A stretch of 64,000 nucleotides of DNA from Anaerolineae bacterium (GCA_004297445.1 SCUK01000009.1:1-64000), one strand, 5' to 3'. Shown: positions 7,936 through 16,914, counted from the first letter of the stretch. The notes: generated by a model not told the origin, from the letters alone. A program made the numbers and translations.

Positions 7936-9864
7936 ATGCCCAAGTCCGTCACCCGGCCGTCGCTGCGTCCTTTCGAGCCGCTCAAGCTCAACCTGCTCTC
8001 CCCTGTTCCATCCGACATTGAAATCGCCCAGGCGGCGCAAATCAAGCCCATCAGCCAGGTCGCCGAAGAAGTCGGCCTGCTGCCCGAGGAAATCGAGTTC
8101 TACGGCACCACCAAAGCCAAGGTGCGCCTGGAGGTCATCAACCGCCTCAAGGACCTGCCGGACGGCAAGTACGTCGACGTGACCGCCATTACCCCCACGC
8201 CATTGGGCGAAGGCAAGACCACCACCACCGTGGGCCTCAGCCAGGCGCTGGGCGCCCATCTCGGCAAGCGCGTCTTCACCTGCATCCGCCAGCCCAGCCA
8301 GGGCCCCACCTTTGGCATTAAGGGCGGCGCGGCCGGCGGCGGCTACAGCCAGATTCTGCCCATGGAAGAGTTCAACCTGCACCTCACCGGCGACCTGCAC
8401 GCCATCACCGCCGCCAACAACCTGATGGCCGCCGCGCTCGATGCCCGCATGATGCACGAAGCCCAGCAGAGCGACGAAGCCCTCTTCCGCCGCCTGTGCC
8501 CGCCGGACAAGGAAGGCGTGCGCGAGTTCTCGCCCTCCATGCTGCGCCGCCTCAAGAAACTGGGCATTAACAAGACCAACCCGGATGACCTTACGCCCGA
8601 AGAAGCCAGCCGTTTCGCCCGCCTCGACATTGACCCGGACCAGATTACCTGGCGGCGCGTGGTGGACGTGAACGACCGCTTCCTGCGCGGCATCACCGTC
8701 GGCCGCGGACCGGAAGAGAAGGGCATGGAGCGCGAGACCGGCTTCGATATCACGGTCGCCTCTGAAATCATGGCCATCCTGGCCCTCACCACCGACCTGG
8801 CCGATATGCGCGAACGCTTCGGCCGCATTGTCATAGGCACCAGCCGCAAGGGCGAGGCCGTCACCGCCGAAGACCTCGGCGTGGCCGGCGCGCTCACCGT
8901 GCTGATGAAGGACGCCATCAAGCCCACATTAATGCAAACGTTGGAAGGCACGCCCGCCTTCGTGCACGCCGGGCCGTTTGCCAACATCGCCCACGGCAAC
9001 AGCAGCATCATCGCCGACCGCATCGCCCTCAAACTGGCCGACTATGTGGTGACCGAATCCGGTTTTGGCGCCGACATCGGCATGGAAAAATTCTTTGACA
9101 TCAAGTGCCGCACCTCCGGCCTGATACCCAACGTGGTCGTGCTGGTCGCCACCATCCGCGCCCTCAAGATGCACGGCGGCGGCCCCAAGGTCACCGCCGG
9201 CGCGCCGCTCGACCCGGCCTACACCGATGAGAACCTCGACCTCCTGCGCGCCGGTCTGGGAAACATGGAAGTGCACATTAAGAACGCCCGCAAGTTTGGT
9301 ATCCCGGTGGTCGTGGCGGTGAATGCCTTCAAGGATGACACCGAAGCCGAACTGGAAGTGGTGCGCAAAGCCGCCATTGATGCCGGGGCGGAAGACTCGG
9401 TTGTCAGCAAGCACTGGATGCTGGGCGGCGCCGGCGCCGTGGCGCTGGCCGAAGCGGTGGTGAAAGCCGCCGAAAAGCCCAGTAATTTCAAATTCCTGTA
9501 TGATCTCGAATCCACCACGATTAAAGAGAAGATTGAGACCATTTGCAGGGAAATCTACGGCGCAGACGGGGTGGAATACTCCGCCGAAGCCGAAGAGAAA
9601 ATCGCCACCTACACCCGCCTCGGTTTTGACAAACTACCGATGTGCATGGCGAAGACCCATTTGAGCATCAGCCACGACCCGAACCTCAAGGGCGTTCCCA
9701 AAGGCTTCACTGTACCGATTCGCGACATCCGGGCCTCGGTGGGGGCGGGCTTCCTCTACCCGTTGCTGGGCAAGATGAGCACCATGCCCGGCCTGCCCAC
9801 CCGCCCGGCCTACTATGACGTGGACCTGGACCTCGAAACCGGCCGAATCATCGGTCTGTTCTAA
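7936..9864 (+). CDS. fhs: Formate-tetrahydrofolate ligase (long form)
   Basis: 642 aa. Catalyses the ATP-dependent joining of formate to tetrahydrofolate to give 10-formyl-THF, feeding purine, fMet and one-carbon metabolism. The ATP loop [15 protein letters not shown] is at about 87-101, followed by [20 protein letters not shown] and the [15 protein letters not shown] region. It is about 85 residues longer than typical bacterial FTHFS; an N-terminal extension and the inserted segment after ALDAR make it resemble the C1-THF-synthase type found in eukaryotes and some bacteria. The site GGAGG lies 8 nt before the ATG. It is monocistronic, followed by a palindromic repeat that could also terminate transcription. 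Confidence 0.96.
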   Translation: MPKSVTRPSLRPFEPLKLNLLSPVPSDIEIAQAAQIKPISQVAEEVGLLPEEIEFYGTTKAKVRLEVINRLKDLPDGKYVDVTAITPTPLGEGKTTTTVGLSQALGAHLGKRVFTCIRQPSQGPTFGIKGGAAGGGYSQILPMEEFNLHLTGDLHAITAANNLMAAALDARMMHEAQQSDEALFRRLCPPDKEGVREFSPSMLRRLKKLGINKTNPDDLTPEEASRFARLDIDPDQITWRRVVDVNDRFLRGITVGRGPEEKGMERETGFDITVASEIMAILALTTDLADMRERFGRIVIGTSRKGEAVTAEDLGVAGALTVLMKDAIKPTLMQTLEGTPAFVHAGPFANIAHGNSSIIADRIALKLADYVVTESGFGADIGMEKFFDIKCRTSGLIPNVVVLVATIRALKMHGGGPKVTAGAPLDPAYTDENLDLLRAGLGNMEVHIKNARKFGIPVVVAVNAFKDDTEAELEVVRKAAIDAGAEDSVVSKHWMLGGAGAVALAEAVVKAAEKPSNFKFLYDLESTTIKEKIETICREIYGADGVEYSAEAEEKIATYTRLGFDKLPMCMAKTHLSISHDPNLKGVPKGFTVPIRDIRASVGAGFLYPLLGKMSTMPGLPTRPAYYDVDLDLETGRIIGLF

Positions 9865-9874
9865 CATCGTATCA

Positions 9875-9903
9875 GTAGGGGCGGGTTTCAAACCCGCCCC
9901 TAC
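9875..9903 (+). repeat. GTAGGGGC-headed palindromic repeat (copy 1)
   Basis: A perfect 14-bp inverted repeat (9875-9888 with 9890-9903) follows the fhs stop, with ATTTATTT after it. It shares its GTAGGGGC head with elements at 11032, 23298 and 60770, so it is a dispersed intergenic palindrome that may double as a terminator. Confidence 0.7.
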
Positions 9904-9976
9904 ATTTATTTAACAACCACCCTTGATGACCAGGGTGCATCATTTACAATTCAGGCAATTCCTGATGGAGACCCCA

Positions 9977-10987
9977 ATGCGCAAAAAAGTCACCCTCATC
10001 ACCGGCGCCTGCGGCGAAATCGGCCACGCCCTCATTGACCACCTGGCCGAACAGGGGGGGGCACCCATCCTCACCCTGGACTTGCAGGACATGGCCGAAG
10101 GCCAGCGCAACAAGGTCACCCACATCAAGGGCAGCATCACCGACAAAGCCCTGCTGGAACAACTGGTAAGCCAGTATGAATTTGACCAGATCATCCACCT
10201 CGCCGCGTTGCTCTCCACCCGCGCCGAGTTCAGCCCCTCGCTGGCGCACCGCGTCAATGTGGAAGGCACCCTCCTGCTGCTGGACATCGCCGCCGAGCAA
10301 TCCGAGTTCCGCCAGAAGCCGGTGCAGTTCATCTTCCCCAGCAGCATCGCCGCCTACGGCATGCCGGACCTTGCCACCAAGTCCCAGTTCCCCAATGTCA
10401 AAGAGTGGGAATGGAACTACCCGACCACCATGTACGGGGCCAACAAACTATACTGCGAGCGTCTCGGCATCTATTACAGCGAACACTTCAAGCAACTGGC
10501 CGAAGAAAAACCGGTGATGCTGGAATTCCGCTCGGTGCGCTTCCCCGGCCTCATCTCCGCTTTCACCGTGCCTTCCGGCGGCACCAGCGACTACGGCCCG
10601 GAGATGCTGCACGCCGCCGCACAGAACAAGGCCTACGCCTGCTTCGTGCGCCCGGACAGCGCCATCCCCTTCATGGCGATGCCGGATGCCATCAAGGCGC
10701 TCATTGCGTTGGCCGCCGCTCCCGCCGATGCCTTGAGCCAGCGGGTATATAACGTCACGGCCTTCAGCCTCACCGCCGAGCAGTTTGCCGCTGAAGTCGT
10801 CCGGCATTTCCCGCAGGCCGCCATAACCTACGCGCCGCACCTCAAACGTCAGGGCATCGTGGACTCGTGGCCGGTAGACACCGACGACCACAAGGCCCGC
10901 AAGGATTGGGGCTGGCTGCCGGATTACGACCAGCAGCGCTGCTTCGCCGAGTACCTCGTGCCCAACATCAAAGCGCGCTACAGCTAA
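9977..10987 (+). CDS. NAD-dependent epimerase/dehydratase, SDR-type threonine dehydrogenase-like
   Basis: 336 aa extended short-chain dehydrogenase. The Rossmann loop TGACGEIG is at about residues 8-15, the active-site Ser is in FPSSIAAYG, and the YxxxK pair is in MYGANKLYCE. The overall pattern (PTTMYGANKLYCERLG, FRSVRFPGLIS) matches the SDR-type L-threonine 3-dehydrogenase, which oxidises threonine to 2-amino-3-ketobutyrate, and close nucleotide-sugar epimerases. The start is chosen at the second ATG because GGAG precedes it by 6 nt; in-frame ATGs at 9923 and 9965 are alternatives. No kbl (2-amino-3-ketobutyrate ligase) gene is beside it, so the substrate stays open. Confidence 0.85.
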   Translation: MRKKVTLITGACGEIGHALIDHLAEQGGAPILTLDLQDMAEGQRNKVTHIKGSITDKALLEQLVSQYEFDQIIHLAALLSTRAEFSPSLAHRVNVEGTLLLLDIAAEQSEFRQKPVQFIFPSSIAAYGMPDLATKSQFPNVKEWEWNYPTTMYGANKLYCERLGIYYSEHFKQLAEEKPVMLEFRSVRFPGLISAFTVPSGGTSDYGPEMLHAAAQNKAYACFVRPDSAIPFMAMPDAIKALIALAAAPADALSQRVYNVTAFSLTAEQFAAEVVRHFPQAAITYAPHLKRQGIVDSWPVDTDDHKARKDWGWLPDYDQQRCFAEYLVPNIKARYS

Positions 10988-11031
10988 GACTCCCGAACAC
11001 TCCCGCTTCGTTTTCCCGCTCCAGGTTTTGT

Positions 11032-11051
11032 AGGGGCGTAGCATGCTACTG
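11032..11051 (+). repeat. GTAGGGGC-headed repeat, truncated copy
   Basis: The GTAGGGGC head is followed by a short GTAGCATGCTAC palindrome, but the closing GCCCCTAC arm is missing. This looks like a decayed copy of the dispersed palindrome at 9875. Confidence 0.45.
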
Positions 11052-11098
11052 GCAAAAAGCGGCGGCCCTTGTCGCCGCCTGCTTCAAAGTCGAATCAA

Positions 11099-11134
11099 AA
11101 CTCGCCCGCGTCCCCGCAGGCGAGTTCTTTTTTT
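11099..11134 (+). terminator. Intrinsic terminator downstream of the SDR gene
   Basis: AACTCGCC (11099-11106) pairs with GGCGAGTT (11119-11126), followed by C and seven T. Another small GC hairpin (GCGGCG/CGCCGC) precedes it near 11060-11078. The rest of 10988-11186 carries low-complexity GCACTTCAGCAC-type sequence and no gene. Confidence 0.8.
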
Positions 11135-11186
11135 GGACCACGGACTATGGACTTCCTGACCACCCGACCCCCGCACTTCAGCACAC

Positions 11187-11528
11187 TTACAAATACCTCA
11201 CAAACTTATTCCCCTCATCCACCAATATCTGCGTCGCCTTCACTGGTGTAGCGCTGATTTCAAACGCCATGATGATGATTTCCTCACCTGCCTCAATCAG
11301 GTGCGCCGCCGCGCCGTTCATCGTGATCTGCCCGGTGCCGCGTTCGCCTTCAATCACATAAGTTTCCAGCCGCGCCCCGGTGGTGTTGCTCACCACCAGC
11401 ACCTTCTCGCCCACCCACAGGTCGGCCTTCTCGATCAGGTCCGGGTCAATGCTGATACTGCCGATGTAGTTGAGGTTGGCCTCGGTAACGGTGGCCTTAT
11501 GTATCTTGGAACGCAACAGGATACGCAT
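11187..11528 (-). CDS. panD: Aspartate 1-decarboxylase
   Basis: 113 aa pro-enzyme. It self-cleaves between Gly23 and Ser24 in YIGSISID to make the pyruvoyl cofactor, then converts L-aspartate to beta-alanine for pantothenate and CoA. The MRILLRSKIHKATVTEANLNY start and the MNGAAAHLIEAGEEIIIMAF core are diagnostic. The start at MRILL is favoured over upstream in-frame starts because a TAGAAT element ends 7 nt before it, giving a leaderless mRNA, and because the family begins there. It converges with the SDR gene and diverges from purA. No other pantothenate gene is adjacent. Confidence 0.95.
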   Translation of the reverse strand: MRILLRSKIHKATVTEANLNYIGSISIDPDLIEKADLWVGEKVLVVSNTTGARLETYVIEGERGTGQITMNGAAAHLIEAGEEIIIMAFEISATPVKATQILVDEGNKFVRYL

Positions 11529-11535
11529 GGCGTTC

Positions 11536-11541
11536 ATTCTA
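11536..11541 (-). promoter_or_regulatory. -10 element (TAGAAT) for leaderless panD
   Basis: Minus-strand TAGAAT ends 7 nt before the preferred panD ATG at 11528; no Shine-Dalgarno is seen. Confidence 0.45.
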
Positions 11542-11642
11542 CCAAACCGCGTTGTCATTCAAACTCCAGTCTAGCCTTTAGGACAACGGACATTCGACTT
11601 CGGACTAACGACTTCCGCACTTCCGCACGTCCTTCCCCCCTG

Positions 11643-11648
11643 TATAAT
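11643..11648 (+). promoter_or_regulatory. -10 element (TATAAT) of purA
   Basis: TATAAT lies 32 nt before the purA ATG, leaving room for a short leader that includes the AGGAGGAG ribosome site. Confidence 0.55.
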
Positions 11649-11680
11649 GAATGCACACGCACGGGCAGGAGGAGACCGCC

Positions 11681-12973
11681 ATGCCGTTGGACATCATCGT
11701 GGGCGCCCAATGGGGCGACGAAGGCAAAGGCCGCATGGTCGACCTGTTCGCCTCGGGCGCGGCCGTTGTGGCGCGCTGGGGCGGCGGGGACAACGCCGGC
11801 CACACCGTCACCGTCGGCGATACCGTCTTCAAACTGCACCTCATTCCTTCCGGCATCATCCACCCGCACACCATCGGCGTGATGGGCAACGGCATGGTCA
11901 TCAACCCCGAAACCCTGCTGGCCGAAATGGCGAAACTGGAAGAACTGGGCGTGCCCGTGCCACCCGAACGTCTGCGCATCAGCCTCAACGCCCATCTCAT
12001 CACCCCCGCCCACCGCGCCCTGGATGCCGCCCAGGAGCAGCAGCGCGCCGGCGGCAAGATCGGCACCACCCTGCGCGGCATCGGCCCGGCCTACGTGGAC
12101 AAGGCCGCCCGCCGCGGCCTGCGCGTGGGCGATATGCTGGACGAAGAAGACCTCGCCGATAAGGTTAAGGCGCACGTCGAAAATACCAACCTGCAACTCA
12201 CCGCCCTCTACAACGCCGAACCGCTCGACCCGGACGAAGTCGCTGCCCAATTCGCTGAGTATGCCCGCCAACTGAAACCCTACATCGCCGACACATCCGT
12301 CTACCTGCACCAGGTCCTTGCCGATGGCAAGCGCGTGCTGGGCGAAGGCGCGCAGGGCACCCTGCTGGACCTCGACCACGGTACCTATCCCTACGTCACC
12401 TCCTCGCATCCCATTGCCCCAGCCGCGCTCGTCGGGCTCGGGCTGGGTTTCAACGCGGTGGGCGAGGTGGTCGGCGTGACAAAAGTGTTCCAGACCCGCG
12501 TGGGCGAAGGCGGCTTCCCCACCGAGCAGGACGGCGCGGTGGCCGAACGCCTGCGCGGCACCGGCGAAAACCCGTGGGACGAGTTCGGCACCACCACCGG
12601 CCGCCCGCGCCGCGTCGGCTGGCTGGACCTCGTCCTGCTGCGTTACGCGGTGCGCGTCAACGGCCTCACCCGGCTTGCCCTCACCAAGCTCGATATCCTC
12701 TCCGGCCTCAAGCCGCTGAAAATCTGCGTGGCCTACGAAGGCGGCGGCCGCACCCACCGCGAACTGCCGCTCGGCCTGCGCGGGCTGGAAGACTTCAAGC
12801 CCGTCTACCAGGAACTCCCCGGCTGGGATGAGGACGTGCGCGCCGTGCGCACCTGGGCCGACCTGCCACAAGCGGCCCGCGATTACATCCACCTCATCGA
12901 AGAGCAATCCCGCGTGGCGGTGGGCTGGGTGTCCGTCGGCCCCGAACGCGACCAGCTCGTCGCGCGGGGATAA
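11681..12973 (+). CDS. purA: Adenylosuccinate synthetase
   Basis: 430 aa. Joins IMP and aspartate with GTP to form adenylosuccinate, the first committed AMP step. GAQWGDEGKG (8-17) is the P-loop-like motif, the NAGHT segment carries the catalytic His, and later GTTLRGIGPAYVDKAARRGLR, EGAQGTLLD and TTTGRPRRVGWLD are all conserved. The start is placed at MPLDIIVG because GGAGGAG precedes it by 7 nt; an ATG ten codons earlier lacks a site and lies only 2 nt after the -10. It is a single-gene unit between divergent panD and a lipoprotein gene that has its own promoter. Confidence 0.97.
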   Translation: MPLDIIVGAQWGDEGKGRMVDLFASGAAVVARWGGGDNAGHTVTVGDTVFKLHLIPSGIIHPHTIGVMGNGMVINPETLLAEMAKLEELGVPVPPERLRISLNAHLITPAHRALDAAQEQQRAGGKIGTTLRGIGPAYVDKAARRGLRVGDMLDEEDLADKVKAHVENTNLQLTALYNAEPLDPDEVAAQFAEYARQLKPYIADTSVYLHQVLADGKRVLGEGAQGTLLDLDHGTYPYVTSSHPIAPAALVGLGLGFNAVGEVVGVTKVFQTRVGEGGFPTEQDGAVAERLRGTGENPWDEFGTTTGRPRRVGWLDLVLLRYAVRVNGLTRLALTKLDILSGLKPLKICVAYEGGGRTHRELPLGLRGLEDFKPVYQELPGWDEDVRAVRTWADLPQAARDYIHLIEEQSRVAVGWVSVGPERDQLVARG

Positions 12974-13002
12974 AGACTCTCCCCCGCCTCGACTAAAGCC
13001 TC

Positions 13003-13046
13003 GACTCCCCCTCTCCATATTATGGAGAGGGGGCCGGGGGGTGAGG
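13003..13046 (+). repeat. CCCCCTCTCCAT palindromic repeat, copy 1
   Basis: The 12-nt arm CCCCCTCTCCAT (13007-13018) pairs with 13022-13033 around a 3-nt loop, followed by CCGGGGGGTGAGG. Apart from the loop the same 44-nt unit recurs at 63393-63436, so this is a dispersed intergenic element. Confidence 0.85.
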
Positions 13047-13052
13047 AACGCT

Positions 13053-13061
13053 TGTTATACT
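13053..13061 (+). promoter_or_regulatory. Extended -10 (TGTTATACT) before the lipoprotein gene
   Basis: TATACT preceded by TGT forms an extended -10. It ends 9 nt before the ATG at 13071, with no Shine-Dalgarno between, indicating a leaderless or near-leaderless transcript. Confidence 0.5.
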
Positions 13062-13070
13062 TCTCTCCCC

Positions 13071-13856
13071 ATGAATGCCCGCGCCCGAATCCCCAATTTC
13101 GCCTCCCCACTCTCGGTTTTTCTCATTTTCCTGCTTTCGGCCCTGCTCCCCGCCTGCGCCGCTGAGCCCACCCCGCCGCCGCCCACCCTCACCCCTACCG
13201 CCACTGCCACGGTCACGCCCACCATCCAGTGGTTCCCGGCCACCAACACCCCCACCGCCGCCGTCACCATCGTCCCCATCCCCACGCTCGACCTCGCCGC
13301 GGACGCCGGCCCGCTGCTCTTCGCCGATGACTTCAGCGACGACTCCGTATGGACGCTCGCCAGCAGCGCCAGCGGCAGCGCCGGCATCGCCAACAACCAC
13401 CTCACGCTGGTCGCCAGGGTCAGCCGCACCACTCTGTTCAGCCTGCGCAGCCAGCCTTACCTTACTGACTTCTTCCTGGAAGTCACTGCCACGCCCAACC
13501 TGTGCCGCGCTGGCGACGAGTTCGGCCTGCTCCTGCGCGCCACCCCGGACTTCGACTACTACCGCTTCGGCGTCTCCTGTGACGGCCGCGCCCACGTGGA
13601 CCGCATCTACCGCGGCGCGGCCAGCGCCATGCAGGTGTGGACCGCCTTCCCCTTCCTGCCGTCCGCCCCGGCCGTCACCCGTCTCGCCGTCTGGGCTGAC
13701 GGTAGCGAGATTCGCCTGTACGCCAACGGCCAGTACCTCTTCACCATCACTGACTCGCTGTTCTACGGCGGCACGCTCGGCCTGTTCGTCCGCGCCGAAA
13801 CCGAGACCGGCATGTCAGTCAATTTCACTGACCTGTCGGTGTACTCGCTTCCATAA
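13071..13856 (+). CDS. Predicted lipoprotein with concanavalin-like domain
   Basis: 261 aa. A signal peptide ends in LLPAC, so Cys29 is the predicted lipidated residue. A Thr/Pro-rich linker (about 31-70) follows, then a beta-rich domain from FADDFSDDSVWTL that resembles the concanavalin-like lectin/glucanase fold (DUF1080-like) often found on bacterial surfaces; features are EFGLLLRATPDFDYYRFGVSCDG and GGTLGLFVRAE. A carbohydrate-binding role is plausible but not shown. No catalytic residues were recognised. The gene stands alone, with its own extended -10. Confidence 0.75.
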   Translation: MNARARIPNFASPLSVFLIFLLSALLPACAAEPTPPPPTLTPTATATVTPTIQWFPATNTPTAAVTIVPIPTLDLAADAGPLLFADDFSDDSVWTLASSASGSAGIANNHLTLVARVSRTTLFSLRSQPYLTDFFLEVTATPNLCRAGDEFGLLLRATPDFDYYRFGVSCDGRAHVDRIYRGAASAMQVWTAFPFLPSAPAVTRLAVWADGSEIRLYANGQYLFTITDSLFYGGTLGLFVRAETETGMSVNFTDLSVYSLP

Positions 13857-13966
13857 TTAACCGCCACCCGGTTTCCGAATAACCGCTCACGATTCTCGCC
13901 TTCTTCCCCTATAATTGAATCAACTTTTAATTGCATCGGCTACTTTTCTTGTGAAAGGTCCCTGGC

Positions 13967-14971
13967 ATGCCGAGACTGGACGTCCAGGACTTCATCCGCC
14001 TCCAATTCGACCCGGACACCACCCGCGCCGGAATCGACTACGTGCTGCGCTGGCTGGCCCAGCCCGGCCAGCGCGCCGCCCCCACCTACGATGCCCTGCG
14101 CGAACAGGTGGCCGAAAAAGCTGCCGAACTCGCCTTCCGCCGCCTGCTGGAGTCCGAGGGCATCCCCCATCGCTTCATTGAATCCAACACCTTTCAGGAG
14201 GCTGGAGTCTTCGACGTCTCCCTGGGCGGCCGCCGCACCACGTTGTGCACCACGCTGGTGTCCGGCCGCAAAGACATCTCTCGCTTCCATCACTACCCGG
14301 CGCGCTTCCTTGGCGCGCCCGCCCTGGCTCCTGCTGAACCGCACCGCCGCCCCGGCCAGGGCGATGAAGACCTGTACCTGTTCGCTTTCGTCACCGGCCT
14401 CGTCACCCGGGGCCACGCCAGCCTGAACCGCGCCATGCAGGCCGGCCAGCCGGTGTACCTCGCCAGCCTGTTACCGCCTGCCTGGGCCTCTCCGCCGCAG
14501 TGGCGCGCTATGGCCGATCTCGCCCTGAAATCCGAAGAAGAAGACTCGCTCGAAATCGAAGTGTTCGGGTTGGATGGGGCGCGCCGTTTTCAGTCCTGTC
14601 CCGTCACCTTGCCGCCGCGCGCCCGCGTCAACGTCCCCGCCGAGTTTCACACCCTCACCGCCCTGCGCGCCAACCGCCTGCCGGATGCCCGTTTGGGCCT
14701 GCACAGCCCGGCCGTGGCCGCCAGCCCCAAACTGCTCGGCCCGCTGGACTGGCACAACCTGTGGGCATACGGCATGCAGGTGTTCTTCGTCGGTTACCAG
14801 ACCCGCGGCGAGTTCGGGCGCGGGGCAGGGGTACTGCGGCAGGGCGCCCTTGCCCTCGGCGTGCCTGCCGCCCGCCAGGACTACCTCACCCGTCCGGTGA
14901 ACACCCTGCGCCCCCTCCCCGAACTGTTTGACCTCGTGCACATCTGGGAAGACCAGCGCGGCAAGCCTTAG
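13967..14971 (+). CDS. Conserved hypothetical protein, function unknown
   Basis: 334 aa, no signal peptide or membrane segment. The N-terminus (LDVQDFIRLQFDPDTTRAGIDYVLRW) is helical, then a mixed alpha/beta region with ESNTFQEAGVFDVSLGGRR could be a degenerate nuclease-like fold, but no complete catalytic motif was identified. The C-terminal half includes WHNLWAYGMQVFFVGYQTRGEF. I do not recognise the family. A TATAAT lies at 13910-13915, 51 nt before the ATG. Codon use is like its neighbours, so it is a native coding gene. Confidence 0.8.
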   Translation: MPRLDVQDFIRLQFDPDTTRAGIDYVLRWLAQPGQRAAPTYDALREQVAEKAAELAFRRLLESEGIPHRFIESNTFQEAGVFDVSLGGRRTTLCTTLVSGRKDISRFHHYPARFLGAPALAPAEPHRRPGQGDEDLYLFAFVTGLVTRGHASLNRAMQAGQPVYLASLLPPAWASPPQWRAMADLALKSEEEDSLEIEVFGLDGARRFQSCPVTLPPRARVNVPAEFHTLTALRANRLPDARLGLHSPAVAASPKLLGPLDWHNLWAYGMQVFFVGYQTRGEFGRGAGVLRQGALALGVPAARQDYLTRPVNTLRPLPELFDLVHIWEDQRGKP

Positions 14972-15120
14972 AGCCCAGTTAACCGCTTCGCGCTTTTGAC
15001 TTTCCCCGTGCCTCTGCGCCTTGAAAGGCTTCTAATTTCTAATTTGCTCCCTTGCCTCACCCGTCCCAATCCCCTTCCGAACAACTCTTCACTCATCCCG
15101 GCTTCTTTCAAAATTGCCTC

Positions 15121-15148
15121 TTGATTTTTTTATAGTTTTGTGTACAAT
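15121..15148 (+). promoter_or_regulatory. Putative ssb promoter
   Basis: TTGATT and TACAAT are separated by 16 nt in an AT-rich stretch unlike its surroundings. Transcription from here gives a leader of about 185 nt before ssb. Confidence 0.5.
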
Positions 15149-15236
15149 TGTTCTATAACCGGGTGCGTAATCAACCCAACACCGGACGGCGTTCGTCCGG
15201 GACCTGTACACAGCCGCACACGGTAAGGAGCCCCAC

Positions 15237-15281
15237 ATGCAGAATTCCATAGTCCTCCATGGACAGCACCTTCAGGGATAG
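15237..15281 (+). CDS. Possible 14-aa leader peptide upstream of ssb
   Basis: An ATG preceded by AAGGAG at 6 nt opens a frame encoding MQNSIVLHGQHLQG, which stops 57 nt before the ssb start. A GACAGC/GCTGTC inverted repeat overlaps its end (15262-15295). The strong ribosome site is the main argument for translation. It could be a regulatory leader peptide or chance. Confidence 0.35.
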   Translation: MQNSIVLHGQHLQG

Positions 15282-15338
15282 CCGTTGGCTGTCTCGTTTC
15301 ACGTTAACTCATCCAACCTACAGAACAGGAGAAAAATC

Positions 15339-15773
15339 ATGACCTTCCAGAAAGTTACCCTCATCGGCAACCTCGGCCGCGACCCCGAAATGCGCTACAC
15401 CCCCAACGGGCAGGCCGTCACCTCGTTTTCGATTGCCACCAACCGCACCTACACCGCCTCAAACGGCGAAAAGGTCAAGGAAACCACCTGGTTCCGCATC
15501 TCCGCATGGGGCAAGTTGGCCGAAACCTGCAACCAGTACCTCAAGCAGGGCAAGCAGGTGCTGGTCGAAGGCCGCCTGACCGGCGACAAGGAAACCGGCA
15601 ACCCCCGCATCTGGACCGCCCAGGACGGCACGCCACGCGCATCGTTTGAAGTGACGGCTGAAACGGTTCGTTTCCTCGGCGCGCGCGAGGATGGCGGCGG
15701 CAGTGGTTCCGGCGGCGCCATGCAGGAGCACGGCGCGCCCGACTTCGCCGAAGAGGACGAAATCCCGTTCTAA
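15339..15773 (+). CDS. ssb: Single-stranded DNA-binding protein
   Basis: 144 aa. OB fold (about 1-110) beginning MTFQKVTLIGNLGRDPEMRYTPNG, with the aromatic DNA contacts typical of SSB, then a short Gly/Ser-rich linker and the acidic tip EEDEIPF that recruits repair and replication partners. It protects ssDNA in replication, recombination and repair. The start is set by AGGAG 8 nt upstream; an in-frame ATG 18 codons earlier is rejected. It heads a run of nucleic-acid genes reaching recN, although a 128-nt gap separates it from the next gene. Confidence 0.97.
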   Translation: MTFQKVTLIGNLGRDPEMRYTPNGQAVTSFSIATNRTYTASNGEKVKETTWFRISAWGKLAETCNQYLKQGKQVLVEGRLTGDKETGNPRIWTAQDGTPRASFEVTAETVRFLGAREDGGGSGSGGAMQEHGAPDFAEEDEIPF

Positions 15774-15901
15774 CTGATTCCGTGGCAGCCACGTTCTGCC
15801 ACCTCGAATCTCCGTTTGTCCCAAGCGGATAGGCAGCGCGGGCGCCATTCCCGCGCTGCCTGCCGGGCCTTTCTCAGCCGACCAACCGACAAGGAGGCCG
15901 C

Positions 15902-16258
15902 ATGGCTGAATCGAAGAAGACTCCACTACCCAGCACCCCGCCGAATCTCCCCAAGCTGGTGCTGCCCGCCAACCTTACCAGCGTCTACGCCAATATGGTG
16001 CGCATTGCCCATACCCCGGCGGAACTGGTCTTCGACTTCGCCCGCATGCTCCCCGGCGATGCCGTGCCCACCGTTCAGGCGCGGGTGCTCATGTCGCCGC
16101 TGGGCGCCAAACTGTTCCTCAACGCCCTCACCGAGAACCTGGCGAAGTACGAAGCGTCCTTCGGCCCCATTCAAATTCCCCACCAGCAAAGCCTCGCCGA
16201 CTTTCTCTTCCGCCCGCCCGCCGGGCCGGATGACAAAGATGAACCGGAGAGCAAGTAA
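15902..16258 (+). CDS. DUF3467 family protein
   Basis: 118 aa. After a Pro-rich N-terminus the pattern YANMVRIAHTPAELVFDFARMLPGD, VQARVLMSPLGAKLFLNAL and ENLAKYEASFG matches the DUF3467 family, small proteins of unknown function. AAGGAGG lies 6 nt before the ATG. It ends 2 nt before the translin-like gene and is the first member of a tightly packed operon, so it probably works with nucleic-acid proteins, but nothing in the sequence gives a mechanism. Confidence 0.85.
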   Translation: MAESKKTPLPSTPPNLPKLVLPANLTSVYANMVRIAHTPAELVFDFARMLPGDAVPTVQARVLMSPLGAKLFLNALTENLAKYEASFGPIQIPHQQSLADFLFRPPAGPDDKDEPESK

Positions 16259-16260
16259 CG

Positions 16261-16911
16261 ATGGACCAGCTCGACGAGATCGCCGAACGCATTCACACCG
16301 GTTTTGAAGCGCACACCAAAGCGCGCGACGCCGCGCTGGGTCACGCCCGCACCCTCACCCGCCACTGCGCCCACACCATCCGCGCCGTGCATCGTGAAGA
16401 ACGCGCCAACGCCGAAACCGAACTGGCCGCCGCCGCGCAACTGGCCGCCCACCTGCGCGCCCTCCATGCAGAGTACCCCAGCGTGTACTACGCTGGCTAC
16501 ACCCAGGATGCCCTCAAGGAATACGCCGAAGCCAACATCGTCTTTCACCTGATTCTGGATGGCGGCCGCCTGCCAACCCCCGAAGACCTCAAGGTCGAAA
16601 ACGATACCTACCTCAAAGGGCTGTCCGAAGCCGTGGGCGAACTGCGCCGCCGCTGCCTGGACATCCTGCGCCACGGTTATTCGGACGAGGTCGAACGCCT
16701 GCTCAAGCACATGGACGACATCTTCAACGTCCTCGTGACGATGGACTACCCCGACGCCGTCACCGGCGGCCTGCGCCGTCTCACAGACATCGCCCGTTCC
16801 ATCATCGAGCGCACGCGTGGCGACGTCACCCTCTCCAGACGCCAGCAGGAATTGCAGAACACCCTGGGCCGCCTGGAAAAGAAACTTGGCAAGGCAGGGC
16901 AGGAGGACTAG
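16261..16911 (+). CDS. Translin family RNA/DNA-binding protein
   Basis: 216 aa, almost entirely alpha-helical. The C-terminal half has the translin signature: NDTYLKGLSEAVGELRRRCLDIL, then MDDIFNVLVTMDYPDAVTGGLRRLTDIARSI and ERTRGDVTLS. Eukaryotic translin forms an octameric ring that binds ssDNA/RNA and, with TRAX, makes the C3PO RNase; prokaryotic homologues are predicted RNA-binding proteins. No TRAX-like second copy is present here. It is 3 nt upstream of a Cas4-like gene, so a joint nucleic-acid role is suggested. Confidence 0.85.
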   Translation: MDQLDEIAERIHTGFEAHTKARDAALGHARTLTRHCAHTIRAVHREERANAETELAAAAQLAAHLRALHAEYPSVYYAGYTQDALKEYAEANIVFHLILDGGRLPTPEDLKVENDTYLKGLSEAVGELRRRCLDILRHGYSDEVERLLKHMDDIFNVLVTMDYPDAVTGGLRRLTDIARSIIERTRGDVTLSRRQQELQNTLGRLEKKLGKAGQED

Positions 16912-16914
16912 CCG

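Larger units (their letters stand above)
14972..15338 (+). other. Intergenic leader region of ssb (367 nt)
   Basis: Contains a plausible promoter (TTGATT 15121-15126, 16-nt spacer, TACAAT 15143-15148), a perfect 7-bp hairpin (15182-15188 with 15194-15200), and a 14-codon open frame with a good ribosome site, listed separately. The first 130 nt hold nothing recognised. Confidence 0.5.

Noticed and set aside
11555-13018. Long minus-strand open frame (487 codons) opposite purA
   Set aside because: It lies fully antisense to an unmistakable purA and its translation is low-complexity Gly/Ala/His/Val, an artefact of GC-rich codon usage.
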